Positions 18,432 to 27,350 are shown, numbered from the stretch's first letter. The stretch is 64,000 nt of DNA from Chryseobacterium vaccae (GCF_009602705.1 NZ_VSWH01000001.1:4823001-4887000); one strand, 5' to 3'. Notes: generated by a model not told the origin, from the sequence alone. Made by a program: numbers and translations.

Positions 18432-18439
18432 TAAATTTG
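18432..18439 (+). promoter_or_regulatory. Promoter -7 box of the AAA ATPase gene
   Basis: TAAATTTG (TAnnTTTG) lies 19 bases before the ATG at 18459. A TTG exists upstream, but only 12 bases away, so the -33 element is not clear. Confidence 0.4.
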
Positions 18440-18458
18440 ATAGAATTAATCGGGAATT

Positions 18459-19817
18459 ATGAAGTTAATTGAACTTGCCAGAGAGCTGAATGTATCGGCA
18501 GAAGCCATTAAACAGTTTATCCAGGATTTCGACCTTGAATTGGGAGTCTGCATCAGCACCAACTTTGAAGTAAAAGAAGATTTTGAAAAATTTGCACGGG
18601 AAAATATAGATTTTTTAAGGCTTTATGAGAAGGATCTGGATAAAAATAAAACCGTTGAGCAGATTGCTGAGGTCATCAATCAGCCTAAAGAAGATATTGA
18701 AAAAGCCATTAAAGAGACCAATCCCAATATTTTTGACAACGGTTTCTTCCGTTCATCAATTTCCAGTTATGGCATTGATAATAAATTAGGTGGAAATTAT
18801 CAGTTTGTCTATGATTATTTCGGACATAAAACCAGTCTGAAACACAGAGATTTTATCGGTTACAGGGATCTTTTCTTTTATATTTCATCGGTTTTAGAAC
18901 CATTTCTGAATCCTCAGCAGATCAAAGACTGGGGGATCAACAAGCCCGCAGGAATTGTCTTGTATGGACCTCCCGGAAGCGGTAAAATCTTTTGGGCAAC
19001 CAAGATTGCGGAAATTATCGGGTATCGTTTTAAAGAAGTCAAAAAACATTATCTGGGAACTTCATTTATCGACGGAAATAAAACCAATTTCAATGATTTC
19101 CTGCTCACCATGATGAAAGAAGATAAAGTGTTGCTTTTCCTTGATGATTTTGATGAAATTATGATGCAGAGAAGGGCAGAAACAGACATTGCTTCCTGTA
19201 ATCTTGAAACTCAGGAACTTATCCTTCATTACATCGGAAAGTTTGAAAAAGAAGAACTGTTGATGGTAGGTTCAGCCAACTCAATTGCAGAAATTGATGA
19301 AGAAATTCTGGCTCCCGGAAGATTTGATGTAATGATTCCTATTTTCCCGCCCAATGCCTCCGAACGTTCAGAAATTATCCTGTACGCCATGACAAAAGAT
19401 CTGCAGGCAGATTCTCTCCTGTTTAAGATTCTTAAAAAGAATAAAGCCGATAAAATTCCGTTCTGGCATGACATTTCTTCAAAAATGAAAGTATTCAGCA
19501 ACACCATGCTGATTGACTTTACCCAAAGCCTGAAAAAACGAATTAAAAACCTTTACCAGAGAACCAGAAATGAAAATCTTAAGATCGACCAGAACCTGCT
19601 GAATGCAGCTTTGAGAGACGCTGCCGGGAAACTGACCGAAGAATACCTGGAACAGATCGCAAGATTCCTTGCTGATGTGATCATTAATAATTTCGATGAA
19701 TTTCGCTACAGAATCCAGGCTTTGAAAAAAGAACTCGAAACCTATCAGGTCGTAGAAGAGCCAAGAAGAGCCATCGGATTCCATCATAACGGAGAAGATG
19801 ACGATTCACAGGGATAA
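18459..19817 (+). CDS. AAA ATPase with IF2-N-like head and altered nucleotide-site residues
   Basis: A 452-residue protein. Residues 1-30 (KLIELARELNVSAEAIKQFI) resemble the small IF2 N-terminal helical module, followed by a linker and one AAA domain. The P-loop at 170-177 is GPPGSGKI, with Ile in place of the Thr/Ser that coordinates magnesium. Walker B is LLFLDDFDEI with Asp229 and Asp230. Sensor-1-like Asn is in GSANSI. The second region of homology reads LAPGRFDV where LRPGRFDR is usual, so one arginine is lost. A helical lid follows. Chaperone-like remodelling with impaired or atypical hydrolysis is inference. The partner is unknown. Confidence 0.85.
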   Translation: MKLIELARELNVSAEAIKQFIQDFDLELGVCISTNFEVKEDFEKFARENIDFLRLYEKDLDKNKTVEQIAEVINQPKEDIEKAIKETNPNIFDNGFFRSSISSYGIDNKLGGNYQFVYDYFGHKTSLKHRDFIGYRDLFFYISSVLEPFLNPQQIKDWGINKPAGIVLYGPPGSGKIFWATKIAEIIGYRFKEVKKHYLGTSFIDGNKTNFNDFLLTMMKEDKVLLFLDDFDEIMMQRRAETDIASCNLETQELILHYIGKFEKEELLMVGSANSIAEIDEEILAPGRFDVMIPIFPPNASERSEIILYAMTKDLQADSLLFKILKKNKADKIPFWHDISSKMKVFSNTMLIDFTQSLKKRIKNLYQRTRNENLKIDQNLLNAALRDAAGKLTEEYLEQIARFLADVIINNFDEFRYRIQALKKELETYQVVEEPRRAIGFHHNGEDDDSQG

Positions 19818-19829
19818 GCAGATAAAAAA

Positions 19830-19889
19830 TTACAGCTTTAGATAACAGATTACTAATTCTTTATTACTAATCACTCATTACCTATTACT
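19830..19889. repeat. 7-nt-period array running into a start codon
   Basis: Positions 19848-19889 are six 7-mers of the type tattact in exact register. The last ends one base before the ATG of the FAD oxidoreductase gene. A weaker, partly inverted set lies at 19830-19847. Confidence 0.85.
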
Positions 19890-19890
19890 C

Positions 19891-20997
19891 ATGAACAGTA
19901 TCTGGGAACTCGAAACTTTCTACAGAAGGAGAAATATCATCATTATCGGATCCGGATTTTCAGGATTGTGGACTGCTTTGGCCGTGAAAGAAAAATATCC
20001 TGAAAAATCAGTTCTGATTATTGAACGAAATACGATTCCGCTAGGTGCTTCAACAAGGAATGCCGGTTTTGCCTGCTTTGGGAGCTTAACAGAGGTTATT
20101 GCCGATTCACAGAAAATGGGGTGGGAAAAAACGCTGGAATTGGTCAGGATGAGGTTTGAAGGACTTCAGAAAATTCAGAAATATTTTAAAAGTAATGAGA
20201 TCGATTTTGAACTGGATGGAGGGTACGAGATTTTAAATAATAATGAACCTCTGCAGCAGCTGGATCCGGTTAATGAAAAGCTGAAGCCAATAACCGGAAT
20301 TGAAAAAACATATACCCTGAAACAGGACAGGATAAAGGAATTAGGTTTGGGGAAATCTGAATTTTTAATTGAAAACCCTTGTGAAGGAAGTCTGCATTCA
20401 GGAAAACTCCTGCAAAAACTTCAGGAAAAATGTCAGGATCTGAACATTGAATTTCTATTCGGAACAGAGGTGAAAAGGGTAGATGAAAAAGAAGATGCTG
20501 TAGAGGCTTGGCTTTCAGAAATTCTTTCTATAAAAGCAGACCAACTAATTTACTGTACCAATGCTTTCAGTTCAAAATTCATGGAAAATGAAGAGATCAT
20601 TCCGGCTCGTGGACAAATCATTCTGACGGAACCCATTGAAAATTTAAGGTTAAAAGGAACATTCCATTACGATGAAGGTTTTTATTACTTCAGAAATCTG
20701 GGAAATAGAGTATTATTGGGAGGCGGCAGAAATCAGGATTTCAAAACAGAAGAAACGGCAGCTTTTGAAACTACAGAGTTTTTGCAGGACCATCTGGAAA
20801 ATTTTTTGCAAGAAGTCATTTTACCGGATCAGAACTTTAAAATTGCGCTTCGCTGGTCAGGAATTATGGCGATGGGATCAGAAAAAAGTCCGGTCGTAAA
20901 ACAGCTTTCAGAAAGACAGTTCTGTGGAGTAAGATTTTCCGGAATGGGAGTGGCGCTGGCTCCAAAAATCGGAGAGCTGCTGGCAGAAATGATTTAG
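19891..20997 (+). CDS. FAD-dependent oxidoreductase, DAO family
   Basis: A 368-residue flavoenzyme of the D-amino-acid-oxidase/glycine-oxidase fold. The dinucleotide-binding motif GSGFSG lies at 20-25, followed by an acidic strand end (VLIIERN). Next come the ASTRNAGFACFG region near the flavin and, late in the sequence, GIMAMGSEKSPVV and FSGMGVALAPKIGELL, typical of the C-terminal flavin-contact part. The substrate amine cannot be deduced. It shares a few bases of its stop region with a converging small gene. Confidence 0.9.
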   Translation: MNSIWELETFYRRRNIIIIGSGFSGLWTALAVKEKYPEKSVLIIERNTIPLGASTRNAGFACFGSLTEVIADSQKMGWEKTLELVRMRFEGLQKIQKYFKSNEIDFELDGGYEILNNNEPLQQLDPVNEKLKPITGIEKTYTLKQDRIKELGLGKSEFLIENPCEGSLHSGKLLQKLQEKCQDLNIEFLFGTEVKRVDEKEDAVEAWLSEILSIKADQLIYCTNAFSSKFMENEEIIPARGQIILTEPIENLRLKGTFHYDEGFYYFRNLGNRVLLGGGRNQDFKTEETAAFETTEFLQDHLENFLQEVILPDQNFKIALRWSGIMAMGSEKSPVVKQLSERQFCGVRFSGMGVALAPKIGELLAEMI

Positions 20998-21284
20998 TAA
21001 AACAATAGATTTTCCCACCAATCCATGATATCGGCTGTTATTTTTTCTGAATTGAATTCATATCTGTAAAGACCATATCCCACACAGAGTTCAGTTTCTA
21101 TTATACCTTGTATTTTTGGGGAATCTGCTCCTTTCTCCAATTGATGAAGAAGCCTTTCCGCAAGATAAGCACAAAAGTTTTTATCCATGCCCGAGCTTAT
21201 ATTCATTGATATAATCAGCTTTTTTAATTGCTCAGAATGAGCCCGGTGCTCATTAATTAAAATATTCATGTAGTTTTTATCCAT
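20994..21284 (-). CDS. Small hypothetical protein
   Basis: A 96-residue, acidic, helical protein with no signal peptide or recognised domain; it contains two Cys and an aromatic end (DIMDWWENLLFY). Its TAA stop overlaps the TAG of the converging oxidoreductase by two bases, leaving no space for a terminator. No homologue was recognised, but length and codon use are coherent and it is not inside another gene. Confidence 0.6.
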   Translation of the reverse strand: MDKNYMNILINEHRAHSEQLKKLIISMNISSGMDKNFCAYLAERLLHQLEKGADSPKIQGIIETELCVGYGLYRYEFNSEKITADIMDWWENLLFY

Positions 21285-21552
21285 TCAGATGATATTGGGG
21301 ATCAGATGCAAAACTTGAGAAGGAACAAAAGCATACAAAACTCAAGCTTACAAATATCCTCTCAAGCTTGTATTTCAAAAGTAAGGGAAGCACCTTTGTT
21401 TATCTTAAAAACGGTCGCTATTATTTATCTTTTGTATTCCTTTGCGATTAATAAAAAAAATCTCTCTAATTTTTGAAACCGATCTATATTTTGTCAGAGG
21501 TAAATATACATTTTTGAAAAGAAAAGAAGATGGGGATCTTGAAAAAGTCCTT
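21285..21552. other. Intergenic AT-rich stretch before prfB
   Basis: No ORF, tRNA or clear terminator is seen. The segment has a repeated caagctt (around 21343 and 21364) that could pair with itself. The rest of the gap up to prfB is the 7-mer array and the prfB promoter. Confidence 0.4.
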
Positions 21553-21618
21553 CGTTTGAAACATTAAACGTTAAACCCTGAACTTTAAACAAGAAACCTT
21601 GAAACCTGAACTCCCAAC
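21553..21618. repeat. 7-nt-period array upstream of prfB, unit ending AAC
   Basis: Eight successive units all end in aac, at 21569, 21576, 21583, 21590, 21597, 21605, 21611 and 21618: spacing 7,7,7,7,8,6,7. Typical units are attaaac and tttaaac. No clear inverted arm is seen. It ends 17 bases before the prfB -7 box. Confidence 0.85.
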
Positions 21619-21634
21619 TGACAAAAGAATTCCT

Positions 21635-21642
21635 TATTTTTG
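21635..21642 (+). promoter_or_regulatory. Promoter -7 box of prfB
   Basis: TATTTTTG (TAnnTTTG) lies 17 bases before the GTG start of prfB, implying a leader of only about 10 nt. The -33 region has CTG instead of TTG. Confidence 0.5.
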
Positions 21643-21659
21643 TATAAAATTAAAAATTC

Positions 21660-22772
21660 GTGATCAACAACGACCAGATAAAAGAAGTTCAGTCGAGAAT
21701 AGAAGACTTACATAAATATCTTCAGATTGAAAAAAAGAAGATAGAAATTGCCAATGATGATGAAAAAACAGCTGCTCCGGAATTTTGGGATGCCCCGAAA
21801 GAAGCGGAGGCTTTTCTGAAACAGCTCCGTTCCAAAAAAAGATGGGTAGAGGATTATGAAGAGATCAGAACCCAGTTTGAAGATCTGCAGGTCCTTATGG
21901 AATTTGCAAAAGAAGATCCTGATTCTGAAAAAGAGTTAGATGATACTTTTCCTCAGCTGGTAGAAAAGATAGAGGATCTGGAATTCAAAAATATGCTTTC
22001 CAATGAAGGAGATGAACTTTCTGCAGTTCTTCAGATCACGGCTGGAGCCGGAGGTACTGAAAGCTGTGACTGGGCGTCCATGTTGATGAGAATGTACACA
22101 ATGTGGGCGGAAAAACAAGGATACAAAATTCGTGAACTTAATTTCCAGGAAGGTGATGTGGCTGGAGTAAAGACCGTTACCCTGGAAATCGACGGGGAAT
22201 ATGCTTTCGGGTATCTGAAAGGAGAGAACGGGGTACACAGGTTGGTAAGAATTTCACCTTTTGACAGTAATGCAAAACGTCATACAAGTTTTGTATCGGT
22301 CTATGTTTATCCTCTGGTAGACGATACCATCGAGATCAATATTAATCCTGCGGATATTTCATTTGAAACAATGAGGTCATCAGGAGCCGGAGGCCAGAAC
22401 GTAAACAAGGTAGAAACCGCTGTACGTCTTCGTCACGCACCAACCGGAATTATCATTGAAAACTCAGAATCCCGTTCACAGCTTCAGAACAAAGAAAAAG
22501 CAATGCAGCTCCTTCGTTCAAGACTTTATGAAATGGAGTTGGAAGAACGCATGAAAGCCAGAAACGAGATTGAAGCCAATAAAATGAAAATCGAGTGGGG
22601 AAGCCAGATCAGAAACTATGTAATGCATCCGTATAAACTGGTAAAAGATGTACGCTCAGGCCACGAAACATCAGATGTGGATTCTGTAATGAACGGAAAT
22701 CTTACCCCATTCCTGAAAGCCTTCCTTATGGCCGATGGTACCGCAGTTTCTGATGATGATCTTGACTTGTAA
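21660..22772 (+). CDS. prfB: Peptide chain release factor 2
   Basis: A 370-residue class I release factor with GTG start. The stop-codon reading motif is SPF at 199-201 (UGA/UAA specificity, hence RF2), and the peptidyl-hydrolysis motif GGQ is at 244-246. The frame is continuous: where many bacteria have an in-frame UGA requiring a +1 shift near codon 25, this gene reads [10 protein letters not shown] without a stop. Expression therefore does not depend on programmed frameshifting. The GTG start follows a very short leader with no Shine-Dalgarno sequence. Confidence 0.96.
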   Translation: MINNDQIKEVQSRIEDLHKYLQIEKKKIEIANDDEKTAAPEFWDAPKEAEAFLKQLRSKKRWVEDYEEIRTQFEDLQVLMEFAKEDPDSEKELDDTFPQLVEKIEDLEFKNMLSNEGDELSAVLQITAGAGGTESCDWASMLMRMYTMWAEKQGYKIRELNFQEGDVAGVKTVTLEIDGEYAFGYLKGENGVHRLVRISPFDSNAKRHTSFVSVYVYPLVDDTIEININPADISFETMRSSGAGGQNVNKVETAVRLRHAPTGIIIENSESRSQLQNKEKAMQLLRSRLYEMELEERMKARNEIEANKMKIEWGSQIRNYVMHPYKLVKDVRSGHETSDVDSVMNGNLTPFLKAFLMADGTAVSDDDLDL

Positions 22773-22814
22773 AATATCATGTCTGTATTTTAGTTAAAAT
22801 CTTATAATTAATTT

Positions 22815-22843
22815 TTGTTTCAGACTTTTTACGCTTACTTTTG
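22815..22843 (+). promoter_or_regulatory. Promoter of the DedA gene
   Basis: TTG at 22815-22817 and TACTTTTG at 22836-22843 are separated by 18 bases, matching the Bacteroidota sigma-A pattern. The ATG follows 16 bases later. Confidence 0.65.
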
Positions 22844-22859
22844 TTGCTAATCGTTATTT

Positions 22860-23555
22860 ATGGAAGATTTCAATAGCTGGAAAGATTTACTGAACCCCGA
22901 ATTTTATATCAAAATGGGTGGGTTCTGGCTTATTTTATTCATTGTCTTTGCCGAGACCGGACTTTTTGTAGGATTTTTCCTCCCGGGAGACTCTCTGCTT
23001 TTTGTTTCAGGGATTTATGCCGTTGAAATCATCAAAGAGACTTTTAGCTCTACAGGGAGCGATTTTCTGGATACCACAATCCTGGCTACCGGTGTTGCCA
23101 TCGCAGCGGTAATAGGAAATGAAGTAGGGTATTATTTCGGAAGAAAAACAGGTCCTGCTTTATACAAGAGACCGGATACGATGCTTTTTAAGAAAAAATA
23201 CCTTTATCAGGCTCATGACTTCTTTGAAAAACACGGCGCACTGGCGATTATTATGGCAAGATTCCTGCCGGTAGTAAGAACGTTTACTCCTATTGTTGCA
23301 GGAATTGTGAAGATGGATAAAAAAGAATTCCTTAGAGATAATATTATCGGCGGGGTTCTATGGTCGTTCATTCTGATCTTTGCCGGGCATTACCTGGATA
23401 AATTATTCATGGAACAGTTTGGTATCAATTTGAAAGAAAAACTGGAGTACATTATCATTGTTATTGTGCTTGTAACAACACTTCCGGTAATCATTAAATT
23501 TGCTTTCGGAAAAAAAGAGGATTTCTCTAAGTACGAAAACAAAGACTTTGAATAA
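22860..23555 (+). CDS. DedA family membrane protein
   Basis: A 231-residue polytopic inner-membrane protein of the DedA/VTT family. Hallmarks include FAETGLFVGFFLPGDSLLF near the N-terminus and MARFLPVVRTFTPIVAGI, which carries the conserved Arg residues of the re-entrant region. DedA proteins affect proton-motive force and undecaprenyl-phosphate or phospholipid flipping. It ends at a terminator shared with the converging esterase gene. Confidence 0.93.
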   Translation: MEDFNSWKDLLNPEFYIKMGGFWLILFIVFAETGLFVGFFLPGDSLLFVSGIYAVEIIKETFSSTGSDFLDTTILATGVAIAAVIGNEVGYYFGRKTGPALYKRPDTMLFKKKYLYQAHDFFEKHGALAIIMARFLPVVRTFTPIVAGIVKMDKKEFLRDNIIGGVLWSFILIFAGHYLDKLFMEQFGINLKEKLEYIIIVIVLVTTLPVIIKFAFGKKEDFSKYENKDFE

Positions 23556-23578
23556 TCATTCAACACCAATATAATACA

Positions 23579-23607
23579 TAACCTGCCTTTGAGCAGGTTA
23601 TTTTTTT
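23579..23607 (+). terminator. Terminator of the DedA gene
   Basis: An 8-bp stem (23579-23586 with 23593-23600) followed by seven Ts. It overlaps the stop codon of the converging esterase gene. Confidence 0.85.
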
Positions 23608-24467
23608 ATCCATTCCAGGATATTCGGATAGATGATGCTGTCTCTTTTTCTTTTGCTGAAAAGCCTCGGAACATGTCCTGTTTTTTTCATGAAGACAAGT
23701 TTGTGCGGAACATTCTCCCTGGTAAGTGCTGAATCCATGGCAATTCCCTGATGCTGATTCACCAGAAAATCATTATTTCCCTGAAAAAGAAGTGTGGGAA
23801 CCTGGGTAATATTGGCGATAGGACTGGCTTCTTTGAAGGCTTCAGATATGTTTTTCCGGTCAAATTTCGTACCCACTACTTTCTGGAAAGTAGGAGAGGT
23901 ATATTTGGAATAAAAAGAATTCAGGTATTCCGGGCTGTAAAAATCGGTCGGTCCACTCAGGGAAATGATCTTTTTGATCTGATCGGGATGTTTATAGCCG
24001 TAAAGAAGAGCTAAATGTCCTCCGGCACTTTCTCCGAGTAAAATGTAATTGTCTGGTTTTAGTTCGGCTTTTTCCGAAAGGGAATTGAATTTTTCGATGG
24101 CCAGCCCAATGTCTTCCAATTGCTGCTTATACGTGATTTTTTTTCGTTTGGAAACCAGCCTGTAATTCATATTGATGCTTGGAATCTGGTTTTTAAAAAG
24201 CATTTTCTGAACCTGGATCATGTGTTCTTTTTTTCCTATACTCCACGCGCCGCCATGTACAATAAGTACTACAGGGCTGTTTTCAGGATAATCAAGAGGA
24301 AGAAAAACATCCATCTTTTGTCTTTTATGCTCTCCGTATTTTAAATTATAGATCTTCTGCTGGCCGCCGGGACCTACCCAGACCCTGAATTTGGTATTAC
24401 ACGACTGAAGCAGGAAGCTGATGCATCCGACTACGAAAAAATGGTATCTCAGAATGAGCTTTTTCAT
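23598..24467 (-). CDS. Lipoprotein esterase, alpha/beta hydrolase
   Basis: A 289-residue carboxylesterase-like protein with lipobox Cys23 (FLLQSCNTK). The oxyanion motif is VHGGAWSIG and the nucleophile is in GESAGGH, as in the BD-FAE/hormone-sensitive lipase-like group. Asp is in GNNDFLVNQHQG and the late His in KTGHVP. It is likely membrane-anchored in the cell envelope. The substrate is unknown. It lies 46 bases downstream of the unknown protein gene on the same strand. Confidence 0.9.
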   Translation of the reverse strand: MKKLILRYHFFVVGCISFLLQSCNTKFRVWVGPGGQQKIYNLKYGEHKRQKMDVFLPLDYPENSPVVLIVHGGAWSIGKKEHMIQVQKMLFKNQIPSINMNYRLVSKRKKITYKQQLEDIGLAIEKFNSLSEKAELKPDNYILLGESAGGHLALLYGYKHPDQIKKIISLSGPTDFYSPEYLNSFYSKYTSPTFQKVVGTKFDRKNISEAFKEASPIANITQVPTLLFQGNNDFLVNQHQGIAMDSALTRENVPHKLVFMKKTGHVPRLFSKRKRDSIIYPNILEWIKK

Positions 24468-24513
24468 AGATTAAAAGTACAAAATAAACGGGATAAAGAA
24501 GCGGGATAATGGG

Positions 24514-25359
24514 TTATTCAAGGATAATTTTATTACTGCATCGGTCCTCATCCCAGTAAATAATTTTGGTTATATACCCTTCTGGGCAATTGCATGGGCC
24601 GGAAGCCGGAACATAGGCTGATTTCTTTAAGAAGGGTCTGTTCTTTTTATCTAACCGGTAAGATTCATCTACAGGATATTCCGTAATTATTTTTTCGGAT
24701 GTATCTTCATTTTTATAATAGGAATATTCTTCAGAAAGTATACCATTCTTATATACTTCAGTAAGTTCCGGACCATACAACGAATCCTGGTAGATAAATG
24801 TATATTCAATGAACTCATTACCATGCTGATGAAAACTATATTCTAACCGATCTTGTTGATTATAAAAGTAATAATAGACTTCATAATCCCGGTTATTTTC
24901 ATTTTCTCTGCTATAAAGCTGAAGGTATTTCTGTGGGGAGTTGAGATTAATATCTTTGAATTTTTTCAGATCTTCAGTTCCTTTATATCTGATTTTAGGA
25001 TTATATTGGCCGGAATAAATAAAATTAAATTTTCTGTCATCTCCGGAGTTTTGGACGTAGTAGATCCTGTTGATGCTATCAAATTGTATTTTCTCATTAC
25101 AGCTGAAACGGATCTTCTCTTTATACTTTTCAAAGGATCTTTCGGACAATTCCTTTTTCAGATCTTCCAGCCGTCCGTATATTTTAATCCCTCCCTCACT
25201 ACTAATCTCAGAAATCGTTTTGCCACTTTCTTTACAGACTGTTTTGAGAGATTTTAAGTCACATTTAAGGTAGTCACGTGCTTTCTGGGCAGGAAATAGC
25301 AATGGAGCAATACCCAACAGGAGAAACCGGATTTTTATATGGAGACTTTTCAATGACAT
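24514..25359 (-). CDS. Hypothetical exported protein downstream of GLPGLI gene
   Basis: A 281-residue protein with an N-terminal hydrophobic signal (about residues 10-24, IRFLLLGIAPLLFPAQ). The rest is rich in Tyr, Asn, Asp, Glu and Lys, with repeated beta-strand-like segments, for example DYEVYYYFYNQQDRLEYSF. The C-terminus has GPCNCPEGY and a further Cys. No family was recognised. It starts two bases after the GLPGLI stop, so it is almost surely part of that operon and may act with it at the cell surface. Confidence 0.8.
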   Translation of the reverse strand: MSLKSLHIKIRFLLLGIAPLLFPAQKARDYLKCDLKSLKTVCKESGKTISEISSEGGIKIYGRLEDLKKELSERSFEKYKEKIRFSCNEKIQFDSINRIYYVQNSGDDRKFNFIYSGQYNPKIRYKGTEDLKKFKDINLNSPQKYLQLYSRENENNRDYEVYYYFYNQQDRLEYSFHQHGNEFIEYTFIYQDSLYGPELTEVYKNGILSEEYSYYKNEDTSEKIITEYPVDESYRLDKKNRPFLKKSAYVPASGPCNCPEGYITKIIYWDEDRCSNKIILE

Positions 25360-25361
25360 TT

Positions 25362-26180
25362 TTATTTTTTAAGAAGATCAATTTCAATGATATTGTTATC
25401 TTTTTTGATCTGGTCAAGCTTGATTTTTTCTATTTCCCTTACTTTTTGCTGTCCGCTCACTGTATTGCCGTTTTCATCCTGATAATCAGGGATTTTTCCT
25501 ATGAGGTTGGCAACAGGATTAATCCGGTAGTTTTTATATAGTTTTACAAATTGAAGATACGATATTTTTGATGTTTTATAATTGTTTAAAGAGGGATAAA
25601 CCAGTTCTTCCTGACTGTCTTTGATTCCTTTAAGGGTATAATGATGACTTTTAGTATCATCTTCCAGCTCAAGGATCAGTCCCGGAAGTCCATAGAACTT
25701 ATAGGGTCCGTCCTGAAAAGGGATATCTTTCGCGAACCATGCCGTCCAGCGCCTTCCACCGTATGGTACGGTTGCTTTTTGTACTTTATGATTCAGGATT
25801 GTTTTGAATTCAGATACCAGATTCCATGGAAGCTTTACTTCCTGGCTGACAATATATTTTTCGTAAGAAACTAATTTTACGTAATCAATCTGAGATGAAT
25901 TAGGATATTTGATGACCTGTTCACTGATCATCAGTTTATCCGGAGGCATGGAGAATATCCCTTTTTTGGAATCGCTGAGCAGGGTAGAGTCAGACCTGTA
26001 GATTTCCTGTCCGAAAAACAGAGATCTTTTTTTATCAATATCCAATATCATTATTTCGGTGGCTATCTGTTTCTTTTCAGTAGAATCCGGAATAAATCGA
26101 TACTCGTAAAAAAACTGCTTATTTTGACTATGAAAAAAATTACATAAAAAAATCACAAAAAATAAAAATAAAGATCTCAT
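25362..26180 (-). CDS. GLPGLI family protein
   Basis: Start chosen at 26180, where MRSLFLFFVIFLCNFFHSQN begins a clear signal peptide; the frame extends to 26225 but the extension is polar. The 272-residue product carries the family signature GLPGLILELED, preceded by WTAWFAKDIPFQDGPYKF. GLPGLI proteins are Bacteroidota-specific, exported, of unknown function, and often next to TonB-dependent receptors; no receptor is nearby here. It is followed two bases later by an unknown exported protein. Confidence 0.92.
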   Translation of the reverse strand: MRSLFLFFVIFLCNFFHSQNKQFFYEYRFIPDSTEKKQIATEIMILDIDKKRSLFFGQEIYRSDSTLLSDSKKGIFSMPPDKLMISEQVIKYPNSSQIDYVKLVSYEKYIVSQEVKLPWNLVSEFKTILNHKVQKATVPYGGRRWTAWFAKDIPFQDGPYKFYGLPGLILELEDDTKSHHYTLKGIKDSQEELVYPSLNNYKTSKISYLQFVKLYKNYRINPVANLIGKIPDYQDENGNTVSGQQKVREIEKIKLDQIKKDNNIIEIDLLKK

Positions 26181-26293
26181 ATCTGGTTTTAGATTTATAA
26201 TTTTCGGTGTATTACGAATATACAAATATCACTTCAGATTGTTATCAAAAAGAATAGGTGGAGCTCCATAAAAATTAATGTTTTATAAACCGT

Positions 26294-26322
26294 TTGAAAA
26301 TAGAATTAAATAATTATTTTTG
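26294..26322 (+). promoter_or_regulatory. Promoter of the DUF808 gene
   Basis: TTG at 26294-26296 and TATTTTTG at 26315-26322, separated by 18 bases, give a clear Bacteroidota promoter with a leader of roughly 30 nt. Confidence 0.65.
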
Positions 26323-26356
26323 CTCAACTTAACAAATATTAAAAAAATATTAAAAT

Positions 26357-27256
26357 ATGGCGTCAGGCTTTTTTGCAATTTTAGATGATATTGCAGCATT
26401 GATGGATGATGTGGCAGTTACCAGTAAAATAGCGACACAAAAGACAGCAGGAATTTTAGGGGATGACCTTGCCGTAAATGCCGAAAAGGCAACAGGTTTT
26501 CTTTCTTCCCGCGAAATTCCGGTGTTATGGGCAATCACCAAAGGCTCATTCATCAATAAACTGATTATTCTTCCCGTTGTATTCCTTCTCAACTGGCTTT
26601 ATGCTCCTGCCATTAATTATGTATTGATTGCCGGAGGATTATATCTGGCATTTGAAGGCGTTGAGAAAATCATAGAATTTCTTTTTCACCGGGATAAAAA
26701 AGGCCACGAAGTTGTAGAAGAAATTGTAGAAGACGAAAAGAGTGATGAAGAAATAGAAAAAGCAAAGATAAAATCGGCCATTACCACAGATTTTATTCTA
26801 TCTGTTGAAATTGTCATCATTGCTTTAGGAACGGTTTTGGAAGAAAGTCATCCTTTCATTACCCAGATTTTGGTGACGAGTTTGGTTGCTTTTATCGCTA
26901 CAGTAGGAGTATACGGAATTGTTGCTTTGATTGTAAGAATGGATGATGCAGGATTTAAATTAATCAAAAAGAGCAATGACAAAGGCTTCTTCGGAATGCT
27001 TGGACACTTCTTAGTGAAAGCCTTACCTGTTGTTATTAAAGCTTTGGGAGTTATTGGTACCATTGCTTTGATTATGGTAGCCGGCGGTATTTTCTCACAC
27101 AGAATAGAATTTCTTCACTATGTTTTACCTTCCTGGTCTTCTAATGAAATGCTTACTATTCTAAAAGAAATTATCCTAGGGCTTGTAGGAGGATTATTTG
27201 CCGTAGCACTTTTCACGATGGGAAAAGGTGTTGTTTCTCTGGTAAAGAAGAAATAG
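26357..27256 (+). CDS. DUF808 (YedI-like) membrane protein
   Basis: A 299-residue polytopic membrane protein matching the DUF808/YedI family. The N-terminus MASGFFAILDDIAALMDDVA, then TSKIATQKTAGILGDDLAVNAEK, is the family hallmark. Several membrane segments follow, with a charged loop (residues about 115-140, Glu/Lys rich). Function is unknown; a transport role has been suggested for the family but I cannot support it here. It has its own promoter and is followed by several hairpins. Confidence 0.93.
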   Translation: MASGFFAILDDIAALMDDVAVTSKIATQKTAGILGDDLAVNAEKATGFLSSREIPVLWAITKGSFINKLIILPVVFLLNWLYAPAINYVLIAGGLYLAFEGVEKIIEFLFHRDKKGHEVVEEIVEDEKSDEEIEKAKIKSAITTDFILSVEIVIIALGTVLEESHPFITQILVTSLVAFIATVGVYGIVALIVRMDDAGFKLIKKSNDKGFFGMLGHFLVKALPVVIKALGVIGTIALIMVAGGIFSHRIEFLHYVLPSWSSNEMLTILKEIILGLVGGLFAVALFTMGKGVVSLVKKK

Positions 27257-27271
27257 AAATTTGATATTTAA

Positions 27272-27318
27272 ATAAACGTATCGGCGCGGCTTCGAAGAAG
27301 CCGCGCCGATACGTTTAT
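27272..27318. repeat. GC-rich 22-bp-arm palindrome after the DUF808 gene
   Basis: The arms at 27272-27293 and 27297-27318 are perfectly complementary, with a GAA loop. The inner 16 bp are mostly G and C, very unlike the surrounding AT-rich DNA. There is no following T-run on the plus strand. It may be a mobile or REP-like palindrome or a terminator core. Confidence 0.75.
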
Positions 27319-27326
27319 AACCAAAA

Positions 27327-27350
27327 AAAGAGACTAACAAAAGTCTCTTT
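27327..27350. repeat. Short hairpin in the 27.3 kb cluster
   Basis: A 9-bp stem (27327-27335 with 27342-27350) with an A-rich 6-nt loop. Confidence 0.6.
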
